A DNA stretch of 64,000 bases from Halictus rubicundus (taxonomy: Eukaryota > Arthropoda > Insecta > Hymenoptera > Halictidae), in assembly GCF_050948215.1 (NCBI RefSeq), contig NC_135153.1:10072058-10136057 (forward strand). Reading direction: 5' to 3'. Positions 45,484-56,724 of this stretch are shown here, piece after piece; position 1 is the stretch's first letter; the number at the start of each line of letters is the position of its first letter. The notes below the pieces were generated by a model. It searched no databases. It was not told where the DNA came from and worked only from the letters and a program-made list of their open reading frames with translations. The translations under genes and the position numbers were made by a program.

Positions 45484-46170
45484 TAGCATTGCAATTTCAA
45501 CAAATCTAAATTTTAAATACATTTCTAATAGCTAGGAATATGTAAAATTGGTTCAAATAAAATTCTAATATGAATAAAAATTTCACAAGAATATTCCTTC
45601 TTAATAGTTCACTTTGTCTTCGAAGAGATTGAGTTTGAATGACGTCTGATCATGACTTACCACTTCTACTTGCCAGAGACTCACGTATCAAAATCCCTGT
45701 TGGAAATCCATTTTCTCACCATTGAAGAATTGCTAATAAAATAATTCGCTATAAATATTCTACATTTTTATTTTTTTGTGTGCAACACTCAGTCAGTTCT
45801 TTTGTTTAATATAGCATTGCAATTTCAACAAATCGCTGTAGTGTTACAGATCTCAATAAACCAATTTTTCATTGCTTATTCTAAATTTTAAATACATTTC
45901 TAATAGCTAGGAATATGTAAACTTTGTTCAAATAAAAACTCTAATATCAATGAAATTTTCACAACAATATTCCTTCTTAATAGTTCACTTTGTCTTCGAA
46001 GAGATTGAGTTTGAATGGCGTCTGATCACGACCTACCGCTTCTACTTGCCAGAGACTGACGTATCAAAATCCCTGTTGGAAATCCATTTTCCCACCATTG
46101 AAGAATTGCTAATAAAATAATTCGCTATAAATATCCTACATTTTTATTTTTTTCTCTGCAACACTCAGTT
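45484..46170 (+). repeat. Local tandem duplication, ~330-bp unit, two copies
   Basis: Both units run from TAGCATTGCAATTTCAACAA (45484 and 45812) to GCAACACTCAGT (ends 45793 and 46169). They share long near-identical blocks such as CAGAGACT-ACGTATCAAAAT and TTGAAGAATTGCTAATAAAA. Unit 2 has an extra ~47 bp after CAACAAATC (GCTGTAGTGTTACAGATCTC...), presumably lost from unit 1. Single-base differences are scattered, so the duplication is fairly recent but not new. Confidence 0.92.
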
Positions 46171-47502
46171 TTATTAAAGTCTTAAGGGGTGAATAATTAG
46201 GTGGAACCTCGGAATTTTCGCAGAAAATGAGAATACGGTCACCCGCCGGGTTGCCAGGTGCTCGCAGGATCAGGGGAACAGTGGGCTGCCGATTGATGAT
46301 CCGAATAGTCCCGGCATAACTGGAAGATCCAGCTGAATCATAGCCGCGGACTCGGTTTCAGTGTTTCATCGAGCCGGTAGCCGCGTGGTGGCTCTTCAGC
46401 GGGCATTTACGGCTGAGAACGCGGCATCGCTTCCATCCAGTACCTTTCATCCGTCCATCGAGCGTGGTCTGATAAGTTGAAGAGGTCGCGTAGTAACCTC
46501 AGTGGTCAGCGGTCGGACGAAAATATGAGCACCGCTGAGTTCGCCATGTTGGCTACCATGCCGTCAGTTGAGCTCGGGACGAAGCTGTTTCCGGTACTGG
46601 AGGGCAGACCAGGTATATCTATATGCCATATATACAACGTGCACGTACATACACACGGTATATACAGGCGTATATACACATATACCATAGCTTGCAGGCC
46701 TTCACCCTCGTTCAGCCCACCTCAGCCACCCCCGTGGATCTCCCCCTTCGTACCACTACGCTCTGGGGGCCGTTAGAGGGTTGTGCAGGGTGTAGAACCC
46801 AAGGGGTAGAGGGAGGGCAAAGGGAGAGAGAGAGAGGAGAGGGAGAGAGACAGAGAGGCGAGTAGTCAGCGAGGAGGGTGAGAGACGGGCAAAATGGCCG
46901 CTCCAGAACCTCTAGGTGGATTCATGGTATCGCGGAGGACCTCCTGCGCTTCTCCTTCATCCCCCTGGACTTAAAGCCACCGGTCGGGGGACACCTTGAA
47001 GGACATCGAGATGCGGGATCATTCCGCCGAAGAGCTGCTCCTCCGCGCGGCTGTCCGAGGCTATCGGGGAACCTGTTGTACAGACCAGTCGATACTTATG
47101 GACGGGACCGCCAACTTCCGGCCAAGAATCTCCGTCGTCGATCGCCGAACTGTTTGGGAGTCCTGTTTCGAGTGGGTTAGTTAATCTCGGACTTCGCCCG
47201 GGCCAGTGTTCCGCTCCGTTGAGCGAACTTGCCGAATAGTCGCCGGAGCAGTTGCACGCCGATTCCGTTTCGCCTGATTCCAGAACCCGAAGAACCAATT
47301 TTCACACAATTATCGCGAATAATCAAGAGGATTGAACGGGCTCTGTAGGGGGTCGAGGTCACCGTTCGTTTGCTGGGAAACGATCATGCACAGTAATGCC
47401 TCGATACATCTCTCAAAGATCTACACACTTCCTGCACCATTTATCCCAACTACAGAAGTTGCGAGACGCGTAACGTGAATGCGATACATCGACGCGGCCA
47501 TG
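46171..47502. other. GC-rich, most exon-like block; no gene proven
   Basis: Not repetitive apart from a TATA/CACA-rich stretch at 46618-46688 and a GA stretch at 46815-46860. Two ATGs have acceptable context and a downstream donor-like GT: 46525 (MSTAEFAMLATMPSVELG, then CAG|GTATAT at 46612) and 46894 (CAAAATGGCC, then CTAG|GTGGAT). No domain is recognised, and both strands are open in places. Confidence 0.35.
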
Positions 47503-47751
47503 TTAACCCTTAGCACACGAGTGGCGACTCGGAAGAGCCACTAAAAATTATTGTGGCATTTTTTCAAGGAAATTACCAAAAATATTACAAAATATTTGTT
47601 ACATTGCAAAATTTGTATTTCATGGATTACTAAATATTCAAAGATTATATGTGGAAATCGGATCAGTTTCGTATGAATGAAATGAAAATATTCTAAGATG
47701 GAAGAAAAATTTAGTTTCAGAATTAGAATACCGCCGAGTGCAAAGGGTTAA
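47503..47751 (+). mobile_element. TTAA-bounded piggyBac-like MITE (family PB-3)
   Basis: TTAACCCTTAGCACACGAGT and CGAGTGCAAAGGGTTAA are its ends. Same orientation and nearly the same length (249 vs 254 bp) as 42098-42351. The left subterminal reads GGCGACTCGGAAGAGCCACT, where the palindromic core differs from the sister copy. Confidence 0.93.
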
Positions 47752-50020
47752 TTGAACTTATTTGTTCTTTATTAGTTCTTCGTGAAGCTTTTGTCAGGAT
47801 GTCGGCGGCATTTCTCTGAACAAAACGACACCAAACACGATACAATGCGGATTGATTCACGTGTTCAGTCTGTAAACAAAACAAGGTTCTTCTGAGGTTC
47901 GGATAATCGAGGTTCTATTCTATCGTGGATTAAACAAGTAAACGTGATCCAAATTGTGTCGTGTTTGGGGTCATTTCAATCAGAAAAATGTCACAAATAT
48001 GTTTATAAAAGTTTCATATGGAAATCATAAAAAATTCTGTCACTGGATCATTGTCTCATCGTTGCGTTAATGTTAATGTTTTTAACGTCGATTCCTCTTG
48101 TGAGTGGTTCCAACAAATAAAGAATAATATCGTACATTTTCTAATTAAAACTTGAGTTTTATGTTTTGAAATGTGTACACCTCATAAAGACATACCTGGA
48201 TTTTAATAGTGATCATTGTGAAATGCTCACTATACTAGGTGGAATAGACAATTATGATGATCGATGATACATTTCGTGCCACTTCTTTCGAAAAACGAAC
48301 TACATTACCAAGTGTAACAATAATCGTATTTAACGAAAAATGATGTTTAGTTGTGACGGTAGTTTTTACGCGACAAAAGGATTTGTAATCATAAGAAATA
48401 TCCACTCCATGAATATCCACTCCTTCGATGAACCTTTCTTAGTGAGAAATAATGAAATGTGTATTAATATTTTGCATATAAATTTTTTTATTGTGTCCCG
48501 ATTCAATATTAGCGAAAAAAAGGAACTTTTTCCACTCGCATAATACGTTCCATGATTAATCACATCGAGATCTCTTGAAAGGCTGAAATAATTTCAATGT
48601 AGTTTGAAGTAATGAGAATCCTTTGAAAATTCTATTTCATTTTTATCCTGTCCCTCTACGGGTGCATTAATCCACAACTAAAACTACACATTGTGTTAAA
48701 TAGAAATATTGAATTAGCGTTCGTTAAAAATCGTAAAAACTAGCAACGCCGAAAGTTTATAAAAACTCATGCAGTTTCTGCTTCATTTCTACCATTAACA
48801 AGTCCTTAATACTGAACACTGTATTTCATTCTCTTTCCGGTACATTGTATTAAAATAGCAAATTAACATTATTATATAGGAAATACTTATTTGCAAGAGC
48901 GTTCCTTATTGTTCTCTACTCTTAATTTTTCCATACAAAATAAAGTATTTTCTACGGTTGTAATTATTTAAAAAAGTAATTTCATATTATACAATCAAAA
49001 AAAGATACCAGTGACTTTCGTTGAACAGAATAATGACAAAAAATGAGTAAAAAATTAATTTTTTAGCCATGTGTTGAATGAATAACATTGTATATGATAT
49101 ATTCATATAAAATTAATAATATTGTCTATAGTGCTGCAAAATGTGAATTTACAGTAGGAATGCAGTGTATCTAGATTTCCGTTCAGAAATTGATTGTTTT
49201 GATATAAAGTCGTGAACTTTTGGAATCGTTTGCAATATTTTGATCGGGCACAGTACGCGTACGCTGAAGCAACTAGTCGCCGTCTAACTTTCGGATCGTT
49301 AAAGGAAACAGACGGGGAAGAATTAGCGAAACCAGCGGCATATCTGTATCGTCCTAATTTCCATAAACTCGAAGGGTCTACGGAGATCGGTGGCTGATAC
49401 TCGCGCGAACCTAATTAGGAATTCTGATCGAATCGAGTCCTACCAAGGACTTCGATACTCGGTGGATAGGGCGAAACAATTACCGCGCGGCGTGGCAGCG
49501 CGGTGGCCAGCGCATCCCGTTCAAACGCGACGACGTTAAATGACCAATAATTGAGTAGCGCTTATAAAATCTTCATTACAGGCGGCAGCCGCTCTAATAA
49601 AATCGTCCACGCACTAATTTCAAAGTCCTCATCTCGATTTACCCCATTCCCAGCGACGGGGGTGGCCCGGCCGGGGGTGGCCCTTTCACTCTTGCGCGGC
49701 AGGACGAACGGGAGAAAGAGGACAAAAGAGGGTTGGCCGAGGGTAGGGGAGCGAAACAATCGTGTTATCATATTGTTCAGGCTCTCCCGTTACTTTCGAC
49801 GTGTTCACTGAGCTTTTCGGTGAACAATTAATTTTTCCCCAGTAACTTGCTTGCCACTAGCATAATCGGAATTTGCTTCGGGGACAGGTAAACCTGCGCT
49901 GATCTTTTTGTGCCACGACGACCGCATTTATGTCGGCATTAGATAACCCCGGTTGGATAAAAAATATGAAACTATCTTTTTTTTCCGGGATTTTTAAAGT
50001 CCCATCAACTTGCAACTATG
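47752..50020. other. AT-rich non-coding DNA
   Basis: No gene. A lone ATAATCGAGGTTCTATTCTA near 47906 resembles pogo/Tigger-type ends. A CpG-rich island lies at about 49380-49760. Confidence 0.45.
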
Positions 50021-50088
50021 TACAGTATAGCCTCGCTCGTTGCACGAAACGGGGCCGAACATGCGTGCAAATATCGAGGTTCTACTGT
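50021..50088. mobile_element. Possible 68-bp pogo-like micro-MITE
   Basis: Left TACAGTATAGCCTCGCTCGT then TGCACG. The right, read in reverse, is ACAGTAGAACCTCGATATTT then GCACGC. The two halves form an imperfect inverted repeat over almost the whole length. The right TA is replaced by TTG. Confidence 0.5.
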
Positions 50089-51229
50089 TGTCTATTATGC
50101 TATTCTGGTCAGCAAGTTACTGACCTTTTTGATTACTCATTTATGCCAAAAATAGGTGGGTGCCATTTAAAATAGTGAGAATTATCAAAATTTTGAAGCA
50201 TCAATGTATTATTTTTAAATTATTGAAATTAGCAAAGAAAAAGCTTTTTACTTGGTTTCTGCTGCTTTAAAATAGATGCACGAAACATTTGTTTTGTAAA
50301 ACGTGAATTTATAATAACATACGCACCAAAAGTCCTAGTGCTCCGCCGGTGATCGATCATTTCCCTTTCCCCGACTGATTATTACTATATTTCAGCAGAA
50401 ACTTTTTGACCATAGCGTATATAGCTTTCGGGGGAGCTAGGTGGATAAAGACGGCTGTCGGGGTGGCGAAAGACTGGAGAATAGAATGAAGCTGGCGGGA
50501 GTGCGGCCTGACCAAAATGTTAATTATTTAACATCCAGGAAACTCCAGCTAACGAGCCGCTGCACGAAATAAGGAACGGTAAGGGTGCCGGGACTACCGA
50601 ATGGGACACACCCCTTGAAGGAGGGCGGGGAAGGGGTGCGATGGCTGCTCGAGAGCTTCCAATTAATATCGGAGGAAAAGGTGTTCTGAAAAGAACAGCT
50701 TGCAGTAAATGAGGACACCTTGACGGTGCCACGGAATATACTTCGTTCGGGTAAACCTAAAAAATAACTGCGCCACCTTAATTAGGAATAGACAATATTT
50801 TTATAATTCTCGGAATTGTTTCGTATGGAAGTTGTTTAAACTACTTCGACTTGGGAAGATCTCAATTGATCTTCGATTAGAATAAATATCAGGTATTCGC
50901 AGATTAGTGTTCTTAAAATAATCTTTTTATATCGTCATTCTAGTTTTGCAATGGAAGGTGAACAGTAAGCTAAAGGAAAAATCGCGAATCACAGTAAAAT
51001 TCGACTTTTCGTGTGATAATTTTTCTAAATTTGTATTGCATTGATACAAGACAAATTTTTATATTTACATCTTGTTAACTGTCATGAGATAAAATAATTG
51101 TAATATAATTTTAGCATAGCTTGATATTACTTCTACTTAATTCTTTACTGATTAATTTTGCCTTACAACATTTTTGTATCGAACGGCACACATCGTGCAA
51201 ACAAACATTTTTTAGCGAGCCAAACGCGC
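50089..51229. other. AT-rich non-coding DNA
   Basis: A GC-rich patch at 50440-50750 has two overlapping minus-strand frames of about 65-70 codons. Nothing else is recognised. Confidence 0.45.
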
Positions 51230-51976
51230 CGGCGCGCAGTGGCCAAAAATGCCATTTTGGCGATATAAAATAATAACTTCTAAACCATTCGAGATAATTT
51301 AATGAAATTTAATAGGTAAAAAGGTAACATTTATAGGTTCAAATTGCAACAAAAATCAATTTGAATTTACACGGTGTTTATTAATTACACAGGTTTTAAA
51401 CAAATTATAGAATAAGTGAAATTAATACACCTGTTCTTCTGCATTAATATTCCTGAAGTAAATCTGTAATTTCTGGTAGATTTGTTGCAATTTGTTGTAA
51501 ATGAATTTTTTTGCATCGTTTAGTCAACAAATCATAGTTTATCACAGTGTAATCGTTGCTAGGTTCTATTAGGTTCCCGCTAACAAATGCATACTAGTTC
51601 AAATTTAGGTGAAAAACTTGTGCTCACTTGAAAAAACTATAATGTTTCAAATGTATTAACAATTATTTGTTTTAACATCGTTTTAAATCCTAGAAGGTGT
51701 AAGCTTTCGTATTGTCTAAGCCCAACTCAGCCATTTCTAATAGTTTTCTTTTCAATTGCACTTGAATATTGGAAAAATCATGTGAAATCATGTGAATCAT
51801 GTTTTTCCTCAAACTTTGCCGGCCTCCTGTGGGTCGCGGGGGGGATAAAAATTTTTTTTCTTGGATATACTTCCTTTGGAATGTTCTTAAAACATCCCCA
51901 TCACTCATTTATTTAAAAACAGAAAATCTGTTCCATTTTCGAGCGCCGAAATCGCGTTTTCGCCCACTGTGCGGCG
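51230..51976. mobile_element. Transib-like non-autonomous element with 5-bp CGGCG duplication
   Basis: CGGCG at 51230-51234 and 51972-51976 flanks a 737-bp element (51235-51971). The left terminus is CGCAGTGGCCAAAAATGCC, then ATTTTGGCG. The right terminus, read inward on the other strand, is CACAGTGGGCGAAAACGCG, then ATTTCGGCG. They align over about 30 bp with several mismatches. Transib elements, relatives of RAG1, have CACAGTG-like ends and 5-bp GC-rich duplications. The interior is AT-rich with no RAG1-core-like frame; the 78-codon frame at its right end has no domain. Confidence 0.75.
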
Positions 51977-52353
51977 ACCTAAAAATCGCAGGACCAGCCT
52001 ATCAAAAATTCGACAGCGAATGGAGTTCGGGATAATCGAAAATGAAATCTCGGTGCATTAAAATTCCGTCTCCTGTTTGCGCCTGAATTTATACCCTATG
52101 TTCAGCAACTAATCATACAACGCCGATTTTCAGCCGTTTATCGCCTTCGCGAACAGTTACCAAAACTTTCCGACGACAGTATAGCTACCCCGAACTCGCC
52201 GGTGTGCGGACCGTAACACGAGCCCCAGTTAGTCCACCGTTCTGTCCACTATACCTCGCACTAAACCCACCCCCTTCAGCTACGGCCACCCTCAACCCTC
52301 TACCCTCTCCCAGCCGGTACTCCGAGGCTTCGAGCACTATAGCTGCACCCTCT

Positions 52354-52359
<6 letters not shown>

Positions 52360-52402
<43 letters not shown>
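52360..52402 (+). repeat. CT microsatellite
   Basis: About 20 CT units. Confidence 0.92.
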
Positions 52403-52403
<1 letters not shown>

Positions 52404-52805
52404 TTCTCTCATTCGGTCTAGCTCTCTCCGCGGTGTGCATATTGCACGGTGCACTGTAACCATGCCCGCGGTCCTGAAATATACAGCCCGCTGGAAACAC
52501 GAACGGGTGCGAGGCTTCCGCATGTGCACTCGTACAGGCTGTTTCAGAAGATTTCCCGACGATCCCAAAGATAAAATACCACCTCGGCACAGCGGGCCGT
52601 TTCTACGAGACAGGTGGAATTAATTAAAAAATATTTTATGCCGTGAAATTGGTTAAAACTCACAAAATTGCCAACTGACAAGATTCTAAGACAGCATGGA
52701 GATTACAGAGAAAAGACAGCAAACGTAACAATACAAAAAAATAATATTCGAAAGAATTACGTTTAAAAAATGTTCGTCTTTCGAAAATGAATATTTACTT
52801 GCACA

Positions 52806-52819
52806 CCCCCCCCCCCCCC
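52806..52819 (+). repeat. Poly-C (14) tract
   Basis: Fourteen consecutive C in an AT-rich setting. Length is likely variable or uncertain. Confidence 0.85.
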
Positions 52820-53809
52820 GCCGTCAGTACAGAGTGTGTTACATCGAATACATTTTAAATGATCAGATAAGAAAGCGACATTAATTAATCAGAGACTGAT
52901 CTTGTTACGCGATAGCGCAAGATGTATTAAAAATAACGACACAAAAAGTTAATGGAATATGGATTTTTACTGTGCCTCATCGATTCCATCAATCGTTCCC
53001 CGTACATGGAAATTGTTTAAGCAGCTGAGCATTTAATCCAGTAGGCTGTTATTAAATGACAAACATGAACGAAATGATTTGAGACTAAATTTAACCGGTT
53101 GAACGAAAGACAATAATAACGAGTGAAAAAGTTCGTAACATGATTCAGTGTTTTTTCCAAATTAAGAAATTGTGTGTGTAAAATTGATTTGAGCAGATTG
53201 AGCGGTAATTAACATTGGGAAAATGTTGACAATTTACTTTTACCGGACTTTGAAGATCTGAGCCAAAATGAATTAGAATGGAATTTTTTCTCGTCCAGTA
53301 AAATGTCGACACAGGAGTTTTATTTTTTAGAGTTGCTCGAGGTGATGGCATAACTGACATATGCAGCATGTTCACGTCAACAGCTTGCTCTTTAGCTCAT
53401 CAATATAAAGATTGAGAGACTATAATAAAAGCATAAAAGAAGTGAGGTATAAAACATTCTATATAATATTAAACAAATAATTGTAAATAAAACTTTCCCT
53501 TAATTTTATATTATATATATTTATACTATTTATATATATTTTATATTAGGAATAGCATACAATTTAGGACTGTTGCGTTTCTTTAGAATAGAAGACGCTA
53601 CAGTCACCATGCGAATAAAAATGTATGAGATCTCTCAAATTTGCACTGAAAAATTATTTTTAAGCAGACACGTTACATAAGAATATCTCTCGAACAGCTG
53701 ACACTTCGATATTTATCAATTTTTGGTCTTAAGAGCGAATCCCATTTGAGACTACTCTTGAGTGAAGATAAGCATAAGAGCTGCTCTTGAGAGTTATTCT
53801 TAACCCCTT

Positions 53810-53835
53810 TTCTTACGACATCTTCCGCAACCGTG
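53810..53835 (+). mobile_element. Lone TTAA-type transposon end (PB-4-like)
   Basis: TTAACCCCTTTTCTTACGAC closely resembles the ends of 59927-60365 (TTAACCCTTTCGTTACGA). No partner end is found nearby. Confidence 0.5.
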
Positions 53836-54943
53836 CCCATCGGAGTTTCTTTATCGTTAATAATTTCTTACATGAAGAACGAATTCCACGATTATCTTAA
53901 GTCTGCGCTCGTCTCACGGTGTAATTACTGATATAAAAATAACATTTCCTTAGAATCGTATTCATACTTACTAAACTTGTATTGCTTTTAATTTGGTTTA
54001 ACATTACCAGTCTTTATGCATTTATTATAAAAACGAGTAGATCGAATGTAAAACATTGCAGACATTTAACTTTGGAAATACTACTATACAATGCTCGACT
54101 TATTAAAATTATTAAGGAATTCAATAAATATCTACGTAATTATAATTAATATTTATAAATAATACTTATTTCGAATAAAAATTTGTGTAAGTATAAAGTC
54201 TAGTCAACTGAAGACATTGATTAGTTAGTTTCATAGTACACAGTTTATTTAGTAGTAATAATTTACTGAATAGAAGACTATTTCTAAGAAAGGTCTCGAA
54301 CAGGAGTTCCCGTTTAATAATAATAAGCATTACGATTGTTTCGACGTATTCGAAATGACAAAAGAGACTCGTGCCTTTGATACAATTTCTTCAGGAACGT
54401 TTGAAAGGAATTCTGATCGATATGTTACAGGTGGTTCACAGTCATCTTCGTCTGAAATGAATGCTATAGTGCTGTAGTCCAGTCCTTGAACAATCATTCA
54501 CCATTGAATAAGATGAAGCGGGTCTTGTTGGCGTTATTGTTTAGCTGTTCATCTCCAACAATCTTAATTTATTCCGTTTGAGAACCGTCATCGAAGTTCT
54601 TTTACTGCTTAAAATCATTCTTCATCTATGTGCATTAACATAATCCCCAACCCTCGACTAGGGGACACGTTAATACGAGAAACACTGAAGTATAAGCAGT
54701 TTTTACAGACTCTCCATACTGCTTGCTCGAACTTTCTCAATTATACACTTATGCAATTTTCACTAGTGACCTATACACATAACTGGATCAAACTACTTGA
54801 TGAAGTCTTTGATCGTGCTATTCCGCATAGCTCGCATTGCTGTACATTTCAAACTAACTAACATTTCAAACTAAAATTATTTTACCTCTACTGTCAATTA
54901 GAAATCAATAATATATTCCGTGGGTGATCGATGTTACAATATA
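53836..54943. other. AT-rich non-coding DNA
   Basis: No gene or repeat is recognised. One 77-codon frame at 54628-54861 has no domain. Confidence 0.45.
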
Positions 54944-55184
54944 CAGTGTTTTCTCGATATATGTCAACAACACGGGTCTTCCCAGCGACATATATCGTCA
55001 AGGAGATACTATTCCTTGATCCACGTTGAACGACGTACCCTACTCGTATTATGTTTACACTCCTCGGCGTCCAAGGACTCTCGAGCTTCCGAGCCCCACA
55101 CGGGGTACACCCCACGGTAGTGGGGATAATTCCACGACGTTTATCCTCCAGGCCTTGGCGACATATATCGAAAAAAGTACTCTG
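54944..55184 (-). mobile_element. F1-B MITE, longest copy
   Basis: It starts CAGTGTTTTCTCGATATATG after TA. The right end ATATATCGAAAAAAGTACTC is degraded. It contains the complete F1-B block in reverse (GGAGATACTATTCCTTGATC, then CACGTTGAACGACGTACCCT), GTATTATGTTTACACTCCTC, GGACTCTCGAGCTTCCGAGC and CGGGGTACACCCCACGGTAG. At 241 bp it is the best model for the F1-B interior. Confidence 0.93.
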
Positions 55185-55899
55185 CCATAGAAGCAGCCGT
55201 GGCAAACTATATTTTTCGCCATTCCGGACCACAGATAATTATACGATAGAAGGAATCTTCAGGCTCGATCTACCGCGACACTAGTTAAAAATGATTAATT
55301 AAAGTCTCCCGTTAGTATTTACATGGAAACGGTCAGTGACTGGTGCTCGGTCGCTTACTGGTGTGCTCGGCCTGCTCGCTGGCCCCGCTCTGGCGAGAGG
55401 AATTATTCCCGAAGCGTAAAGGCGAAGGCGAAGGCACACGAAACCGTGTTCAAGACCTAATCATCCTTGAAGCTGACGCCACGAGTTATGAAGCGGCCTG
55501 TACGCGTGCCCACGGCACGGCACGGCACGGCACGACAGAGATAAAGAGCGGCAGGGATCGGTGGGACGCGGACGAGTGAGAGAAAGGGTGGCCACCCCTC
55601 TTTGCGCGTCACTACGCTGAAAGGTATACAAAGATAGGCGGCCGTGTGCTCGTATATGCGGACCCGTGCACCCACGTACACCAGCCGCGGCAGTGCATCC
55701 AGGCACGGCCACGTATCGCCGGTGTATCGCGTTAATGTACGTAGTAATGCATTATTAAATAATGTCCGGCCGTACACGAGCGAAGAACGTTCACCTCTGG
55801 CCGAGACGAGTCCAGGCCGATCGAACCGGCAACCGTCTGCTTGTATGTATGTGCACGCGTACGTTGTGTGTGTCTCTGTATGTATGTACACGTGTGTGG

Positions 55900-55900
55900 G

Positions 55901-55931
<31 letters not shown>

Positions 55932-55932
55932 T
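55900..55932 (+). repeat. TG microsatellite
   Basis: About 15 TG units with a TGGTG interruption, in a longer TGTATGTATG-rich stretch. Confidence 0.9.
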
Positions 55933-56190
55933 CCACGTGTGTGTTCACGGTTTCGATCTGCGCCGTTCCACCTGGTGAACAACTGCTGGCCGAGTTTGGG
56001 CTCCACCGCGGCTACCTGATCGATTTCCACGCCTTGGACGCTTCCTCGTGATTCGACGTGGCCGCGATCGAGCCCCGATTCCACCGGGTGTTTCGAAAGT
56101 AACTTCCTCGCCCCGCAAACTTTCCGAGAACTACCGGGGCGGTTTTCGGAAACTGGGTCCAATCAATGCAGTTCGCAAGCCCCCCACGCC

Positions 56191-56237
56191 CCTCTCTCTC
56201 TCTCTCTCGCTCTCTCTCTCTCTCTGTCTGTCTCTCT
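56191..56237 (+). repeat. CT microsatellite
   Basis: CT repeats with one CGCT and two GTCT interruptions. Confidence 0.88.
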
Positions 56238-56518
56238 TCGAGGTACGAGCTGTAACTTCCATCGGGCTGTGTAAAGATCGGATGCCCCAAGTGCGTCTCC
56301 ACGCCGGCCACGGTTTCCGTCGAGAGGATACCCTCGGAATCGTTGGACTTCGAAACGCTGTTTTGTAACGTAGACCCGGGGTCGGAGGTCGTCGAGTGCT
56401 GTTTTGTGGAACTGCGTCTGTCGCGAGTACTTTGGGTAATTGATTTATTGGACACACCGCACGAAAAATGTATTTATTAGACGTCCGATCGGCTATGCCG
56501 TCTGTAATGTTGTTATAT

Positions 56519-56724
56519 TTGTGTTTCTCTATATATGTCGCCGAGGCCTCGATAATAAATGTCGCGGAATGATCCCCACTACCGCGGGGTATAGACCGTG
56601 GGGGGCTGCAAAACTCGAGACTCCTCGGACACGGAGGAGTGTAAACATAACACAGGTTGGATGTGTCTCCTGGACGATACATGACGCAAGACCCGTGTTG
56701 TTGACATACATCGAGAATTCACCG
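56519..56724 (+). mobile_element. F1-A MITE, near full length
   Basis: The left edge is eroded (TTGTGTTTCTCTATATATGT). It contains CCGCGGGGTATAGACCGTGG, CAAAACTCGAGACTCCTCGG, GGAGTGTAAACATAACACAG and GTGTCTCCTGGACGATACAT. It ends TCGAGAATTCACCG with TG in place of TA. Confidence 0.92.

Larger units (their letters stand above)
51977..53809. other. Non-coding DNA with CT and poly-C tracts
   Basis: 52140-52620 is GC-rich. An ATG at 52462 opens MPAVLKYTARWKHERVRG up to a donor-like ACAG|GTGGAA at 52614, but the opposite strand is also open. From 52620 to 53800 it is AT-rich apart from the poly-C tract. Confidence 0.45.
55185..56518. other. CpG-rich block with CACGG, TG and CT tracts
   Basis: Frames of up to 163 codons on both strands translate the simple repeats. 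A CACGG minisatellite of about five units lies at 55509-55534. No gene is credited. Confidence 0.45.

Noticed and set aside
53520..53550. TATATATTTATA-rich stretch as a TATA-box promoter
   Set aside because: Such runs are common in this AT-rich tract, and no initiator or downstream frame supports a promoter.
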